DNA from: Gammaproteobacteria bacterium | GTDB lineage: Bacteria; Pseudomonadota; Gammaproteobacteria; Thiomicrospirales; Thiomicrospiraceae | Reading direction: 5' to 3' | Assembly (NCBI GenBank): GCA_013153955.1 | Contig: JAADDM010000170.1 | Span: 1 to 8,268 of the forward strand | DNA length: 8,268 bases | In this document: piece after piece, positions 1-6,346 of the stretch | Layout: each line of letters opens with the position of its first letter | Numbering within the stretch: the first letter of the stretch is position 1 | Notes under the pieces: generated by a model | Databases searched by the model: none | Told to the model about the DNA's origin: nothing | What the model saw: only the letters and a program-made list of their open reading frames with translations | Program-made: the position numbers and the translations under genes

Positions 1-116
1 TGGATGAAGAGGCGCTTGAAGATGTTCAAATTGAAAACATCACCCGTAAAACCATGCCTAGAGATTTTGAGCGTAATACTAAAATTCACCAAGCTTGGAT
101 TTTAAGCCGCGTCTAA
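1..116 (+). CDS. C-terminal end of an unidentified protein (5' truncated by window edge)
   Basis: An open frame beginning at base 3 runs 37 codons to a TAA at 114-116 and ends in ...IHQAWILSRV. The residue mix is protein-like (acidic start DEEALEDV, then charged and aromatic residues), and the frame is followed within 40 bases by a rho-independent terminator, as expected for the last gene of a transcript. The visible tail has no motif that I recognise, so I assign no function. The other two plus frames give a stop immediately (frame 2) or a less protein-like sequence (frame 1). Confidence 0.6.
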   Translation, partial: DEEALEDVQIENITRKTMPRDFERNTKIHQAWILSRV

Positions 117-151
117 ATTGAGTTTAGAGTAAGTTGATTTCGCATCAAATT

Positions 152-173
152 AACCGCCTTTGGGCGGTTTTTT
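152..173 (+). terminator. Rho-independent terminator of the left-edge gene
   Basis: A 7-bp perfect stem AACCGCC (152-158) / GGCGGTT (163-169) encloses a 4-nt loop and is followed by T170-173, then GGG and more T. It lies 35 bases after the stop codon of the left-edge gene. Read on the minus strand, the hairpin is followed by TTAATTT, so it could also weakly terminate the minus-strand gene ending at 232. Confidence 0.85.
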
Positions 174-231
174 GGGTTTTAGAGGGAGGTATTAGAGCGG
201 ATGTTGAGGCGTTTTCTATTCTTAATCAGGC

Positions 232-1065
232 CTATTCTGGCTTTGGAAACCAATCATCAATCCTGTTTGTAAAATAGTAAGCTGTCAGTCCTATCCACTC
301 ACGCCATGCGGGTTCAAGGGCTTTTAAATGATCAAATAGGTCAAAGTCAAAGGTGCGTAAATCTGCGTGGTTTGAGTAGTAATCAACAGGGTAAGGAATG
401 ACCTTGACGCCGTGTTGTCTGGCAATGCCTACCGCTCTAGGCATATGGTAGGCTGAGGTAACTAGAAAATAAGTGCCAGCTGCTTGTTGTGATTCGGCAG
501 AATATGTAGGCAGTAGTGGCTTTGTGTATTTAAAGTTTTCATCGGTGTTTCGCGCACGCGATTCAATGATGAGGCGTTCGGCATCAATGCCAACAGCAGT
601 TAATAGGCTTCTCGATAGATCGCCTTCCGTTGCTGTATTTTGCAGGTGAAGTGATCCGCTCCCACCGGTAAATATAACGGGGGCATTCGGATAGGTTTTT
701 GCCAACATCGCTGCGCCAATATATCGGTCTCCACCACTGCCTAGTTCAGCAACTTGCCAGCTTATTGATCGCTTTAAGTCCTCTCCGCCACCTAAAACAA
801 GGATGCCATCAATCTCTGAGGGAAGCATCTTTGGGGAGGAGAACCGAGACTCTAAAGGAGCCATGAGATAATCGCTTACAGGGTAAGCCATTAATATAAA
901 ACTCAGTAATGCCGTTGGAATGAGTAGTATTTTCGCAGCCTGTATGCGGTTAAAAATGAGCAGAAAGCTTGCGATGACAAGGAAGAAAATAATGAGGTTC
1001 CCGGGACTTAAAAAGGCCCAAGCAATTTTGGATAAAATAAAAAATAAATCGTCTAAATTTGGCAT
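232..1065 (-). CDS. YdcF/SanA/ElyC-type DUF218 membrane protein
   Basis: This is a 277-residue inner-membrane protein with two N-terminal hydrophobic segments (about residues 23-39 and 44-61) followed by one soluble DUF218 domain (about 85-260). Family landmarks are visible in order: ILVLGGGED (88-96), FTGGSGS (132-138), a conserved acidic Glu147, ESRARNT (168-174) and VTSAYHMPRA (202-211). Length and layout match ElyC (YcbC) of E. coli, a protein of about 260 residues linked to peptidoglycan and lipid-carrier metabolism in the envelope. DUF218 proteins as a class have few proven biochemical roles, so only the family is firm. The start is the ATG at 1063-1065, preceded on the minus strand by AAGGAAG (1071-1077) five bases away. 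It is divergent from clpB across a 175-bp gap and appears to be a single-gene unit. ElyC-like is favoured over SanA because of the two TM segments and the greater length. Confidence 0.88.
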   Translation of the reverse strand: MPNLDDLFFILSKIAWAFLSPGNLIIFFLVIASFLLIFNRIQAAKILLIPTALLSFILMAYPVSDYLMAPLESRFSSPKMLPSEIDGILVLGGGEDLKRSISWQVAELGSGGDRYIGAAMLAKTYPNAPVIFTGGSGSLHLQNTATEGDLSRSLLTAVGIDAERLIIESRARNTDENFKYTKPLLPTYSAESQQAAGTYFLVTSAYHMPRAVGIARQHGVKVIPYPVDYYSNHADLRTFDFDLFDHLKALEPAWREWIGLTAYYFTNRIDDWFPKPE

Positions 1066-1171
1066 GTCAGCTTCCTTAAAGGGTCACGTAGTCTGGTTAA
1101 ATGGGGGCTTGATAGAGGTTTCTTTTGAATGGTTTTAATTGACTAGATGAAATAAAGTTTTTACTTCAGGG

Positions 1172-1200
1172 CTTGAAAGTATTTTTTTAGTCCTTATATT
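1172..1200 (+). promoter_or_regulatory. Candidate heat-shock (sigma-32) promoter of clpB, overlapping a sigma-70 reading
   Basis: CTTGAAA at 1172-1178 is a perfect sigma-32 -35 element. After a 13-nt spacer, CCTTATAT at 1192-1199 is a partial match to the sigma-32 -10 CCCCATnT. The same bases also read as a sigma-70 promoter: TTGAAA (1173-1178), 16 nt, TATATT (1195-1200). The position, about 40 bases before the clpB start, fits either. ClpB is a classic sigma-32 target in gammaproteobacteria, which favours the heat-shock reading, but the sequence alone does not settle it. Confidence 0.5.
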
Positions 1201-1240
1201 TTAGCTAGTTAAGAAGAAATAGTTAAGGAGTTTAGCCGTT

Positions 1241-3811
1241 ATGATGGATAAATTTACCACCCAGTTTCAAACCGTATTAGGCGGTGCCCAATCACTTGCA
1301 ATGGCACAGAATCATAGCTTTATTGAGCCGATTCACATTTTGTCTATTTTAGCGGATGAGCAAAGCCACTTGTTGCAGCTTGCACAAGTGAACAGCAGTC
1401 AATTAAAAGAGGCTATCGCTGAGAAATTAGCGAATATGCCAAAAGTAAGTGGGGCAGATAATGCTGTTCAGTTATCACAGCAATCCACAAAATTATTACA
1501 GAACATGGAAAAGCAGGCAACCTCACTGGGCGATACTTATATCGCAAGTGAGCTGTTTTTTACCGCACTGTTAGAGAGTAACGACTACGCAGCCACCTTA
1601 TTTAAAAAGGCAGGCGCAACCGTTAAAACAATACAATCCGCTATAGAAGCGATACGAGGAGGCGAAAACGTGAACGATCAAAATGCAGAAGAGAACCGCC
1701 AAGCATTAGAAAAATATACCGTAGATTTAACCGCATTAGCAGAATCAGGGAAGCTAGATCCTGTGATAGGGCGTGATGATGAGATTCGTCGTGCTATTCA
1801 GGTGCTACAGCGTCGTACCAAAAACAACCCTGTTCTCATTGGTGAGCCAGGAGTCGGTAAGACCGCAATCGTCGAAGGCCTTGCACAGCGTATTGTGAAT
1901 GGCGAAGTGCCAGAAGGTATTAAAAATAAGCGTGTTTTATCACTTGATTTAGCAGGGTTACTGGCCGGCGCTAAATACCGTGGGGAATTTGAAGAGCGTT
2001 TAAAAGCCCTCTTAAAAGATCTCGAGAAGGAGGCTGGCAACGTCATTCTATTTATTGATGAAATTCACACCATGGTCGGCGCGGGTAAGACTGAAGGCTC
2101 TATGGATGCCGGTAATATGCTTAAACCTGCATTAGCACGTGGACAGCTTCATTGTATTGGGGCTACCACTCTCGATGAATATCGTCAGGATATCGAAAAA
2201 GATGCTGCATTAGAGCGTCGTTTCCAGAAGGTCATCGTTGATGAACCAACGGAAGAGGATACTATTGCCATTTTACGTGGCTTGAAAGAGCGATATGAGA
2301 TTCATCATGGGGTGGATATTGCCGATTCGGCGATCATTGCAGCTGCGCACCTATCCCAGCGTTACATCACGGACAGACAGCTACCCGACAAAGCGATTGA
2401 TTTGATAGATGAAGCGGGTTCAAGAATTCGTATGGAGATTGACTCAAAGCCCGAAGTGATGGATAAGCTTGATCGTCGATTGATTCAGCGAAAAATTGAG
2501 CAAGTTGCGTTAAAGAAAGAGAAAGATGCGGCGGCTAAAAAACGCCTAGCCATTCTTGAAGATGAGATTCAGCAGCTTGAGAAAGAGTATTCTGATTTAG
2601 AAGAAATTTGGAAGCGAGATAAAGCTGCGCTACAAGGGGCTCAAAAGTTTAAAGAGGCACTTGAAGCCGCCAAAATTGAGTTGGATGCTGCGCGACGTTC
2701 GGGTAACCTTGCTAAAATGTCAGAAATTCAGTACGGCAAGATTCCTGAGTTGGAAGAAAAAATTAAGTCGGCAGAGCTGGCGGAAGAGGAAGCAGCAAGT
2801 GGGTCAGAGCAACACCTTCTAAAAAATAAAGTGACCGAAGAAGAGATTGCAGATGTGGTCGCTCGTTGGACTGGAATTCCGGTCTCTCGCATGATGGAAG
2901 GCGAACGTGATAAGCTGCTTAAAATGGAAACAGTGCTTGGTGAGCAGGTCATTGGTCAAAAAGAAGCCATTACGGCGGTTTCAGATGCGATTCGTCGTTC
3001 AAGAGCTGGCTTAGCAGAGCCGGGACGCCCAAATGGGTCTTTCCTGTTTTTAGGGCCAACAGGCGTGGGTAAAACAGAGCTGACCAAAGCCTTAGCTGAC
3101 TTCTTGTTTGATACGGAGGATGCGATTGTCAGATTAGACATGTCCGAATTTATGGAGAAGCATTCGGTCTCTCGTTTAGTTGGTGCACCTCCGGGCTATG
3201 TAGGCTATGAGCAGGGCGGCTACTTAACAGAGGCCGTTAGACGCAAGCCTTACTCAGTGATTTTGTTAGATGAGGTTGAGAAAGCACACCCTGATGTCTT
3301 CAATATTCTATTGCAAGTATTAGATGACGGACGATTGACTGATGGACAAGGCCGTACGGTAGACTTTAAGAATACCGTTATTGTTATGACCTCTAATTTA
3401 GGCTCACAAATCATTCAAGAGAAGGCTGGGGTTGCCAGCTACGATGAGATGAAATCGGATGTCATGGAAGTGGTCGGTGGCCACTTTAGGCCTGAGTTTA
3501 TCAACCGTATTGATGATATTGTGGTCTTTCATCCGCTTGATAGAGAGCAGATTCGTGCGATTACAAGCATTCAGCTACAAGGTCTAATTAAGCGATTATC
3601 TGAGACTGAAGTAACTCTGTCACTGGATGAGGAAGTGTTGGATGTCCTAGGGGAGGCTGGATTTGATCCTGTCTTCGGAGCAAGACCTTTGAAGCGTATT
3701 ATTCAGCAGCGGATTGAAAACCCGCTTGCACAACGAATTTTGCGTGGAGATTATCCTGCTGGTTCAACTATTGTCGTCTCTTATCAAGATAATGAGATTA
3801 GCTTTAGTTAG
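1241..3811 (+). CDS. clpB: ClpB, ATP-dependent protein disaggregase
   Basis: This 856-residue cytosolic AAA+ chaperone works as a hexameric ring with DnaK/DnaJ/GrpE to pull polypeptides out of heat-induced aggregates. The full family architecture is present: an N-terminal substrate-binding domain (about 1-143), NBD1 with Walker A GEPGVGKT (201-208) and Walker B VILFIDE (268-274), the long coiled-coil middle domain typical of ClpB (about 397-515, rich in K/E/L heptads such as LEDEIQQLEKEYSDLEE), and NBD2 with Walker A GPTGVGKT (605-612) and Walker B VILLDE (673-678), then the C-terminal oligomerisation domain. The middle domain separates it from ClpA and ClpX, and its length is normal for ClpB. 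AAGGAG at 1225-1230 lies 10 nt before the first ATG and 13 before a second ATG at 1244, so the first is preferred. It is transcribed alone, between a candidate heat-shock promoter and its own terminator. No catalytic residue is missing. Confidence 0.98.
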   Translation: MMDKFTTQFQTVLGGAQSLAMAQNHSFIEPIHILSILADEQSHLLQLAQVNSSQLKEAIAEKLANMPKVSGADNAVQLSQQSTKLLQNMEKQATSLGDTYIASELFFTALLESNDYAATLFKKAGATVKTIQSAIEAIRGGENVNDQNAEENRQALEKYTVDLTALAESGKLDPVIGRDDEIRRAIQVLQRRTKNNPVLIGEPGVGKTAIVEGLAQRIVNGEVPEGIKNKRVLSLDLAGLLAGAKYRGEFEERLKALLKDLEKEAGNVILFIDEIHTMVGAGKTEGSMDAGNMLKPALARGQLHCIGATTLDEYRQDIEKDAALERRFQKVIVDEPTEEDTIAILRGLKERYEIHHGVDIADSAIIAAAHLSQRYITDRQLPDKAIDLIDEAGSRIRMEIDSKPEVMDKLDRRLIQRKIEQVALKKEKDAAAKKRLAILEDEIQQLEKEYSDLEEIWKRDKAALQGAQKFKEALEAAKIELDAARRSGNLAKMSEIQYGKIPELEEKIKSAELAEEEAASGSEQHLLKNKVTEEEIADVVARWTGIPVSRMMEGERDKLLKMETVLGEQVIGQKEAITAVSDAIRRSRAGLAEPGRPNGSFLFLGPTGVGKTELTKALADFLFDTEDAIVRLDMSEFMEKHSVSRLVGAPPGYVGYEQGGYLTEAVRRKPYSVILLDEVEKAHPDVFNILLQVLDDGRLTDGQGRTVDFKNTVIVMTSNLGSQIIQEKAGVASYDEMKSDVMEVVGGHFRPEFINRIDDIVVFHPLDREQIRAITSIQLQGLIKRLSETEVTLSLDEEVLDVLGEAGFDPVFGARPLKRIIQQRIENPLAQRILRGDYPAGSTIVVSYQDNEISFS
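1657..1672 (+). promoter_or_regulatory. Internal ribosome binding site and GTG start for the short ClpB isoform
   Basis: Inside clpB, AGGAGG (1657-1662) is followed after 7 nt by an in-frame GTG (1670-1672, Val144) that begins VNDQNAEENRQALEKYT. Starting here would remove the N domain and leave 713 residues with both ATPase modules. E. coli ClpB is known to make such a short form from an internal GTG at about Val149, in the same sequence context (GGESVNDQ), so the signal is in the homologous place. The Shine-Dalgarno match here is stronger than that of the full-length start. Confidence 0.65.
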
Positions 3812-3823
3812 TTTTAGCCTGTC

Positions 3824-3842
3824 TACCTTTAGAAAAAAGGTA
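3824..3842 (+). other. Small hairpin just after clpB
   Basis: The 7-bp inverted repeat TACCTTT (3824-3830) / AAAGGTA (3836-3842) with a 5-nt loop sits 12 bases after the clpB stop and only 4 bases before the main terminator stem. It has no T-tract of its own. It could help stabilise the 3' end of the mRNA, or it could be chance. Confidence 0.3.
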
Positions 3843-3846
3843 AGCC

Positions 3847-3885
3847 AAAGCCCTATTTACAGTATGTAGATAGGGCTTTTTTTTT
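3847..3885 (+). terminator. Strong rho-independent terminator of clpB
   Basis: The perfect 10-bp stem AAAGCCCTAT (3847-3856) / ATAGGGCTTT (3870-3879) extends inward to 14 bp (to 3860/3866, with one G-U pair) around a 5-nt loop. It is followed directly by a run of nine T ending at 3885. It begins 35 bases after the clpB stop and isolates clpB from the sulfide dehydrogenase genes downstream. Confidence 0.95.
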
Positions 3886-4298
3886 CTTAAAATGTAGTCT
3901 TTCAACCTCTTATTAAAGAAATCTTCATAAGAAAGATTTATTTTTAGCTATTCAAATTTCTTATGCCTTATTAAAAAATTAAGGGCTTTTACCTATTATT
4001 ATAGGGTTGTATTGCCAAAAACACCTTTCGTATGCTATGTATTACGTACTTTCGTGTTGCTTTTTTATATTAAGAAATCCTAATAACAGTAGCATCTATG
4101 ACAGGTCAATTCTTTTAATTAGCTTAATCAGTAAAGAAGCGTAAGAATGGTTATGAAGACAAATGGCCATGTGTTTATTTTGTGTAAAAGAATCGAGTAT
4201 TGAGCCATCAAGAGGAGCTTTAATCACTTAGGTTTCAGAAGTAAATACAGCGTGCCAAATATCACAAAAGTATCTCTTCACCAAACGAGGGTGTTTAA
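3886..4298. other. AT-rich gene-free leader upstream of the monoheme fcc pair
   Basis: There is no credible gene in these 413 bases. Visible structure: a weak AT hairpin AAATCTT (3919-3925) / AAGATTT (3933-3939) followed by ATTTTT; a direct repeat CTTTCGT at 4025-4031 and 4049-4055, whose copies continue similarly (ATGCT versus GTTGCT) and flank the palindrome TACGTA (4043-4048); and a loose sigma-70-like pair TTGCCA (4012-4017), 18 nt, TATGTA (4036-4041). Another possible -10, TATATT, is at 4066-4071 with no good -35. The promoter of the operon starting at 4299 must lie in this stretch, since a strong terminator closes clpB, but I cannot place it with confidence. Confidence 0.5.
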
Positions 4299-4607
4299 AT
4301 GAAGAAGTTTCAAAAATTAATTATTGTGGGTGCAATGTTTGCACTTCCATCGGTCTCATATTCAGTGGGTATTAGTAATGCTGAACTCTCTGCCACAACC
4401 TGTTTCATGTGTCATGGACCAGAAGGGAAATATGTAGGCGGCACAATCCCTCCTTTGGCAGGCTACCCAGAATCCGTAATGGTCACTCAACTAAAAGCCA
4501 TTAAAAGTGGTGCACGCAAGTCAACCGTTATGCAACGACATATCAAAGGCTATAGCGATGCAGAGATAGAAGAGTTGGCTAAATATTTTAGTAGCCTGAA
4601 ACCCTAA
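4299..4607 (+). CDS. fccA: Monoheme c-type cytochrome subunit of flavocytochrome c sulfide dehydrogenase
   Basis: This is a 102-residue periplasmic cytochrome: a Sec signal peptide (about 1-22, KKFQK then a hydrophobic core ending VSYS), one CFMCH heme motif (Cys35, Cys38, His39) and a likely axial Met78 in STVMQRHIKGY. The whole mature protein aligns with only the first half of the diheme protein encoded at 7652-8248, whose matching segment is STIMMRIAKGY. It should accept electrons from the FAD protein encoded 18 bases downstream and pass them to the respiratory chain. Sulfide dehydrogenases with a single-heme cytochrome subunit of about 10 kDa are known from green sulfur bacteria, so the size is not a truncation artefact in principle. 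The ATG at 4299 has GAGG (4287-4290) 8 nt upstream. A generic class I cytochrome c is the alternative, but the neighbour argues for FccA. Confidence 0.88.
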   Translation: MKKFQKLIIVGAMFALPSVSYSVGISNAELSATTCFMCHGPEGKYVGGTIPPLAGYPESVMVTQLKAIKSGARKSTVMQRHIKGYSDAEIEELAKYFSSLKP

Positions 4608-4625
4608 TTGAGTTGGAGAGAGCAT

Positions 4626-5945
4626 ATGAAAAAATTAAATCGTAGAGCAGTAATTAAGGCGGTGGCTGTCAGCAGTGTTGCCGTTCCAGTGGCATCATCA
4701 TTAACGGGTTGTGTTACCGATGGCGTTAAGTCTCAAACAGAGGCAAATCCTGCGGGAAGTAATATTCGAGTAGTCGTTATCGGAGGAGGCTTTGGCGGGA
4801 CAAGTTGTGCAAAATATTTAAAGCGTTTTGATGGTAATATTGAAGTGACTTTAGTTGAACCTAAGAAAACATACATGACGTGCCCGGGAAGTAATTGGTA
4901 TCTGGCAGGCTTAACAGATGCAAAAAGTATTACTCATGATTACACGTCTCTTTCAGATATTCACGGGGTTAATGTCGTTCATCAGCGTGTCTCAAATATT
5001 GATGCAGCGGCTAAAAGTGTCTCTTTGGAGGATGGCACTATTTTGGGATATGATCGATTGGTCGTCTCCCCCGGAATTGACTTTAAATACGAGATGATTG
5101 AAGGGTATTCAGAAGCGGATGTTGATAAAATTCCTCACGCATACCAAGCGGGCCCTCAGACAGAGCTGCTATATAAACAGATTAGAGAGATGAAGCAGGG
5201 CGGAACATTTGTCATTGCGCCGCCTCCAAACCCTTTCCGTTGTCCTCCGGGCCCTTATGAGCGTGTCAGCATGATTGCGGACTATTTTAAAAAGAATAAT
5301 CCAACCGCGAAAATTATTGTACTGGATTCCAAAAATAAGTTCTCTAAACAGAAATTGTTTCAAGAGGGCTGGGATGCGCTTTATGGGGATATGATTGAAT
5401 GGATTCCAGCGATTGATGGCGGGGTTGTGACGAAGGTCGATGTCGCCACAAAAACGGTTTATAGTGAGTACGAAACCATTAAAGCTGATGTGATTAACCT
5501 TATTCCGCCTCAGAAAGCCGGCAAACTGGCCTTTGATGCTGGTCTCACGAAAGGGGATTGGTGTCCCATTAACCAAGAAACATTTGAATCAACGATTCAT
5601 CGCGGAATTTATGTGATTGGCGATTCATCTATTGCAGGTAAAATGCCTAAATCAGGTCACTCTGCTGCAAGTCAGGGCAAAATGTGTGCGGCGGCGATGG
5701 TCTCTGATATTCATAATTGGGCACAGCCCAGACCTAAAAATGTCAATACATGCTATAGCTTGGTTGGCAGTGACTATGGCATTAGTGTTGCAGCTGTATA
5801 TGAACTGCATGACGGCGTTATTGGTAAAGTTAAAGGAGCAGGTGGCGTGAGTCCTATGGGTGCCGATGATGCATTCCGTAAGATGGAGTCGAACTATGCA
5901 AGAGGTTGGTATAAAAGTATTACCGCTGATATTTGGCACAGTTAA
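4626..5945 (+). CDS. fccB: Flavoprotein subunit of flavocytochrome c sulfide dehydrogenase, divergent form with lipobox
   Basis: This 439-residue FAD protein would oxidise sulfide to sulfur in the periplasm. From the ATG at 4626 (GGAG at 4615-4618, 7 nt away) the N-terminus carries a twin-arginine motif NRRAVIK (5-11), a hydrophobic stretch, and LTGC (26-29), a lipobox-like site. The ADP-binding motif is VVVIGGGFGG (49-58). Cys86 in YMTCPGSN matches the cysteine that covalently holds FAD in FccB. Cys206 in FRCPPGPYER and Cys376 in NTCYS match the redox-active disulfide pair. GIYVIGDSSIAG (327-338) is the second FAD-contact motif. All catalytic cysteines are kept, but around Cys86 it reads PGSNWYLAG where the canonical paralogue (6347-7639) has FMSNEVLSG. 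It lies 18 nt after the monoheme cytochrome gene in one operon that ends at the terminator near 6008. A TTG at 4608 would extend it by six residues, but it lacks a ribosome site. Confidence 0.93.
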   Translation: MKKLNRRAVIKAVAVSSVAVPVASSLTGCVTDGVKSQTEANPAGSNIRVVVIGGGFGGTSCAKYLKRFDGNIEVTLVEPKKTYMTCPGSNWYLAGLTDAKSITHDYTSLSDIHGVNVVHQRVSNIDAAAKSVSLEDGTILGYDRLVVSPGIDFKYEMIEGYSEADVDKIPHAYQAGPQTELLYKQIREMKQGGTFVIAPPPNPFRCPPGPYERVSMIADYFKKNNPTAKIIVLDSKNKFSKQKLFQEGWDALYGDMIEWIPAIDGGVVTKVDVATKTVYSEYETIKADVINLIPPQKAGKLAFDAGLTKGDWCPINQETFESTIHRGIYVIGDSSIAGKMPKSGHSAASQGKMCAAAMVSDIHNWAQPRPKNVNTCYSLVGSDYGISVAAVYELHDGVIGKVKGAGGVSPMGADDAFRKMESNYARGWYKSITADIWHS

Positions 5946-6007
5946 TGTAATGCTACTGTAAAGTTAGGCTACTTTGTTCTAATCAATTAGTAATTTTCTT
6001 TATATTT

Positions 6008-6042
6008 ACCCCTTCAGCATTTATGTTCGGAGGGGTTTTTTT
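6008..6042 (+). terminator. Rho-independent terminator of the plus-strand fcc operon
   Basis: Stem ACCCCTTC (6008-6015) / GGAGGGGT (6029-6036), 8 bp with one G-U pair, encloses a 13-nt loop and is followed by a T-run (6036-6042). It lies about 60 bases after the stop codon at 5945. Confidence 0.88.
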
Positions 6043-6297
6043 ATGGACGCCTGACAGGGAAGCCATGCCTTTAGATTGATCGCGCACTATACTTGAGTTG
6101 TACTATGTTGACAGGAGTTATGTTTGAACTAGCCGTATAAATAAAGGGATCTGTTGAATGGGACTTTGGTGAGCTGTTAGAGAAAGGGGGGCTAAGAGGC
6201 GCTACGATTAAGGTTGTATTAGAGCTGAAATATACGGTAGACGCATAAATAAGCGATAAGGGCCTGTTAGAGTATTCAATATCGAAGGAGGTTTGGG
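6043..6297. other. Spacer between the convergent fcc operons
   Basis: About 255 bases separate the two terminators. No complete gene is present. In the frame beginning at 6075, an ORF with ATGs at 6105 and 6120 stops at TAA 6138-6140. The same frame then stays open for 35 codons (6141-6248), with protein-like content (EWDFGELLEKGGLRGATIKV) but no usable start codon. This could be a decayed small gene or chance. An orphan AAGGAGG at 6285-6291 leads only to a six-codon frame. Confidence 0.4.
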
Positions 6298-6325
6298 TGG
6301 AAAAAAAACCCGCATAAAGCGGGTT
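6298..6325 (-). terminator. Rho-independent terminator of the minus-strand fcc operon
   Basis: On the minus strand, a 7-bp perfect stem AACCCGC / GCGGGTT (6319-6325 with 6307-6313) with a 5-nt loop runs into a T-tract formed by the A-run at 6301-6308. It starts 22 bases after the stop codon of the flavoprotein gene (6347). Read on the plus strand, the hairpin is followed by CTTTT, so weak bidirectional activity is possible. Confidence 0.92.
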
Positions 6326-6346
6326 CTTTTAGAAACGAGGGGTTTC

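Noticed and set aside
920..1138. A 72-codon plus-strand frame overlapping the 5' end of the ElyC-like gene
   Set aside because: It is antisense to the well-supported DUF218 gene, covers its transmembrane region, and has no family features.
4147..4203. An 18-codon ATG frame in the leader of the monoheme fcc operon
   Set aside because: It is very short, has no convincing ribosome site or recognisable features, and is expected by chance in 400 bases.
4608..4625. TTG start immediately after the monoheme cytochrome stop, extending the flavoprotein by six residues
   Set aside because: A ribosome site GGAG (4615-4618) is correctly spaced for the ATG at 4626, and the ATG start places the twin-arginine pair near the N-terminus. 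The TTG has no comparable ribosome site.
5169..5939. Minus-strand frames of 135 and 95 codons within the plus-strand flavoprotein gene
   Set aside because: They lie antisense to catalytic regions of a clear FccB. Their compositions are Arg/Ile/His-rich in the manner of shadow frames, and they have no ribosome site or domain.
6285..6317. AAGGAGG followed by a GTG frame
   Set aside because: The frame is only six codons and runs into the minus-strand terminator, so the purine-rich motif is most likely incidental.
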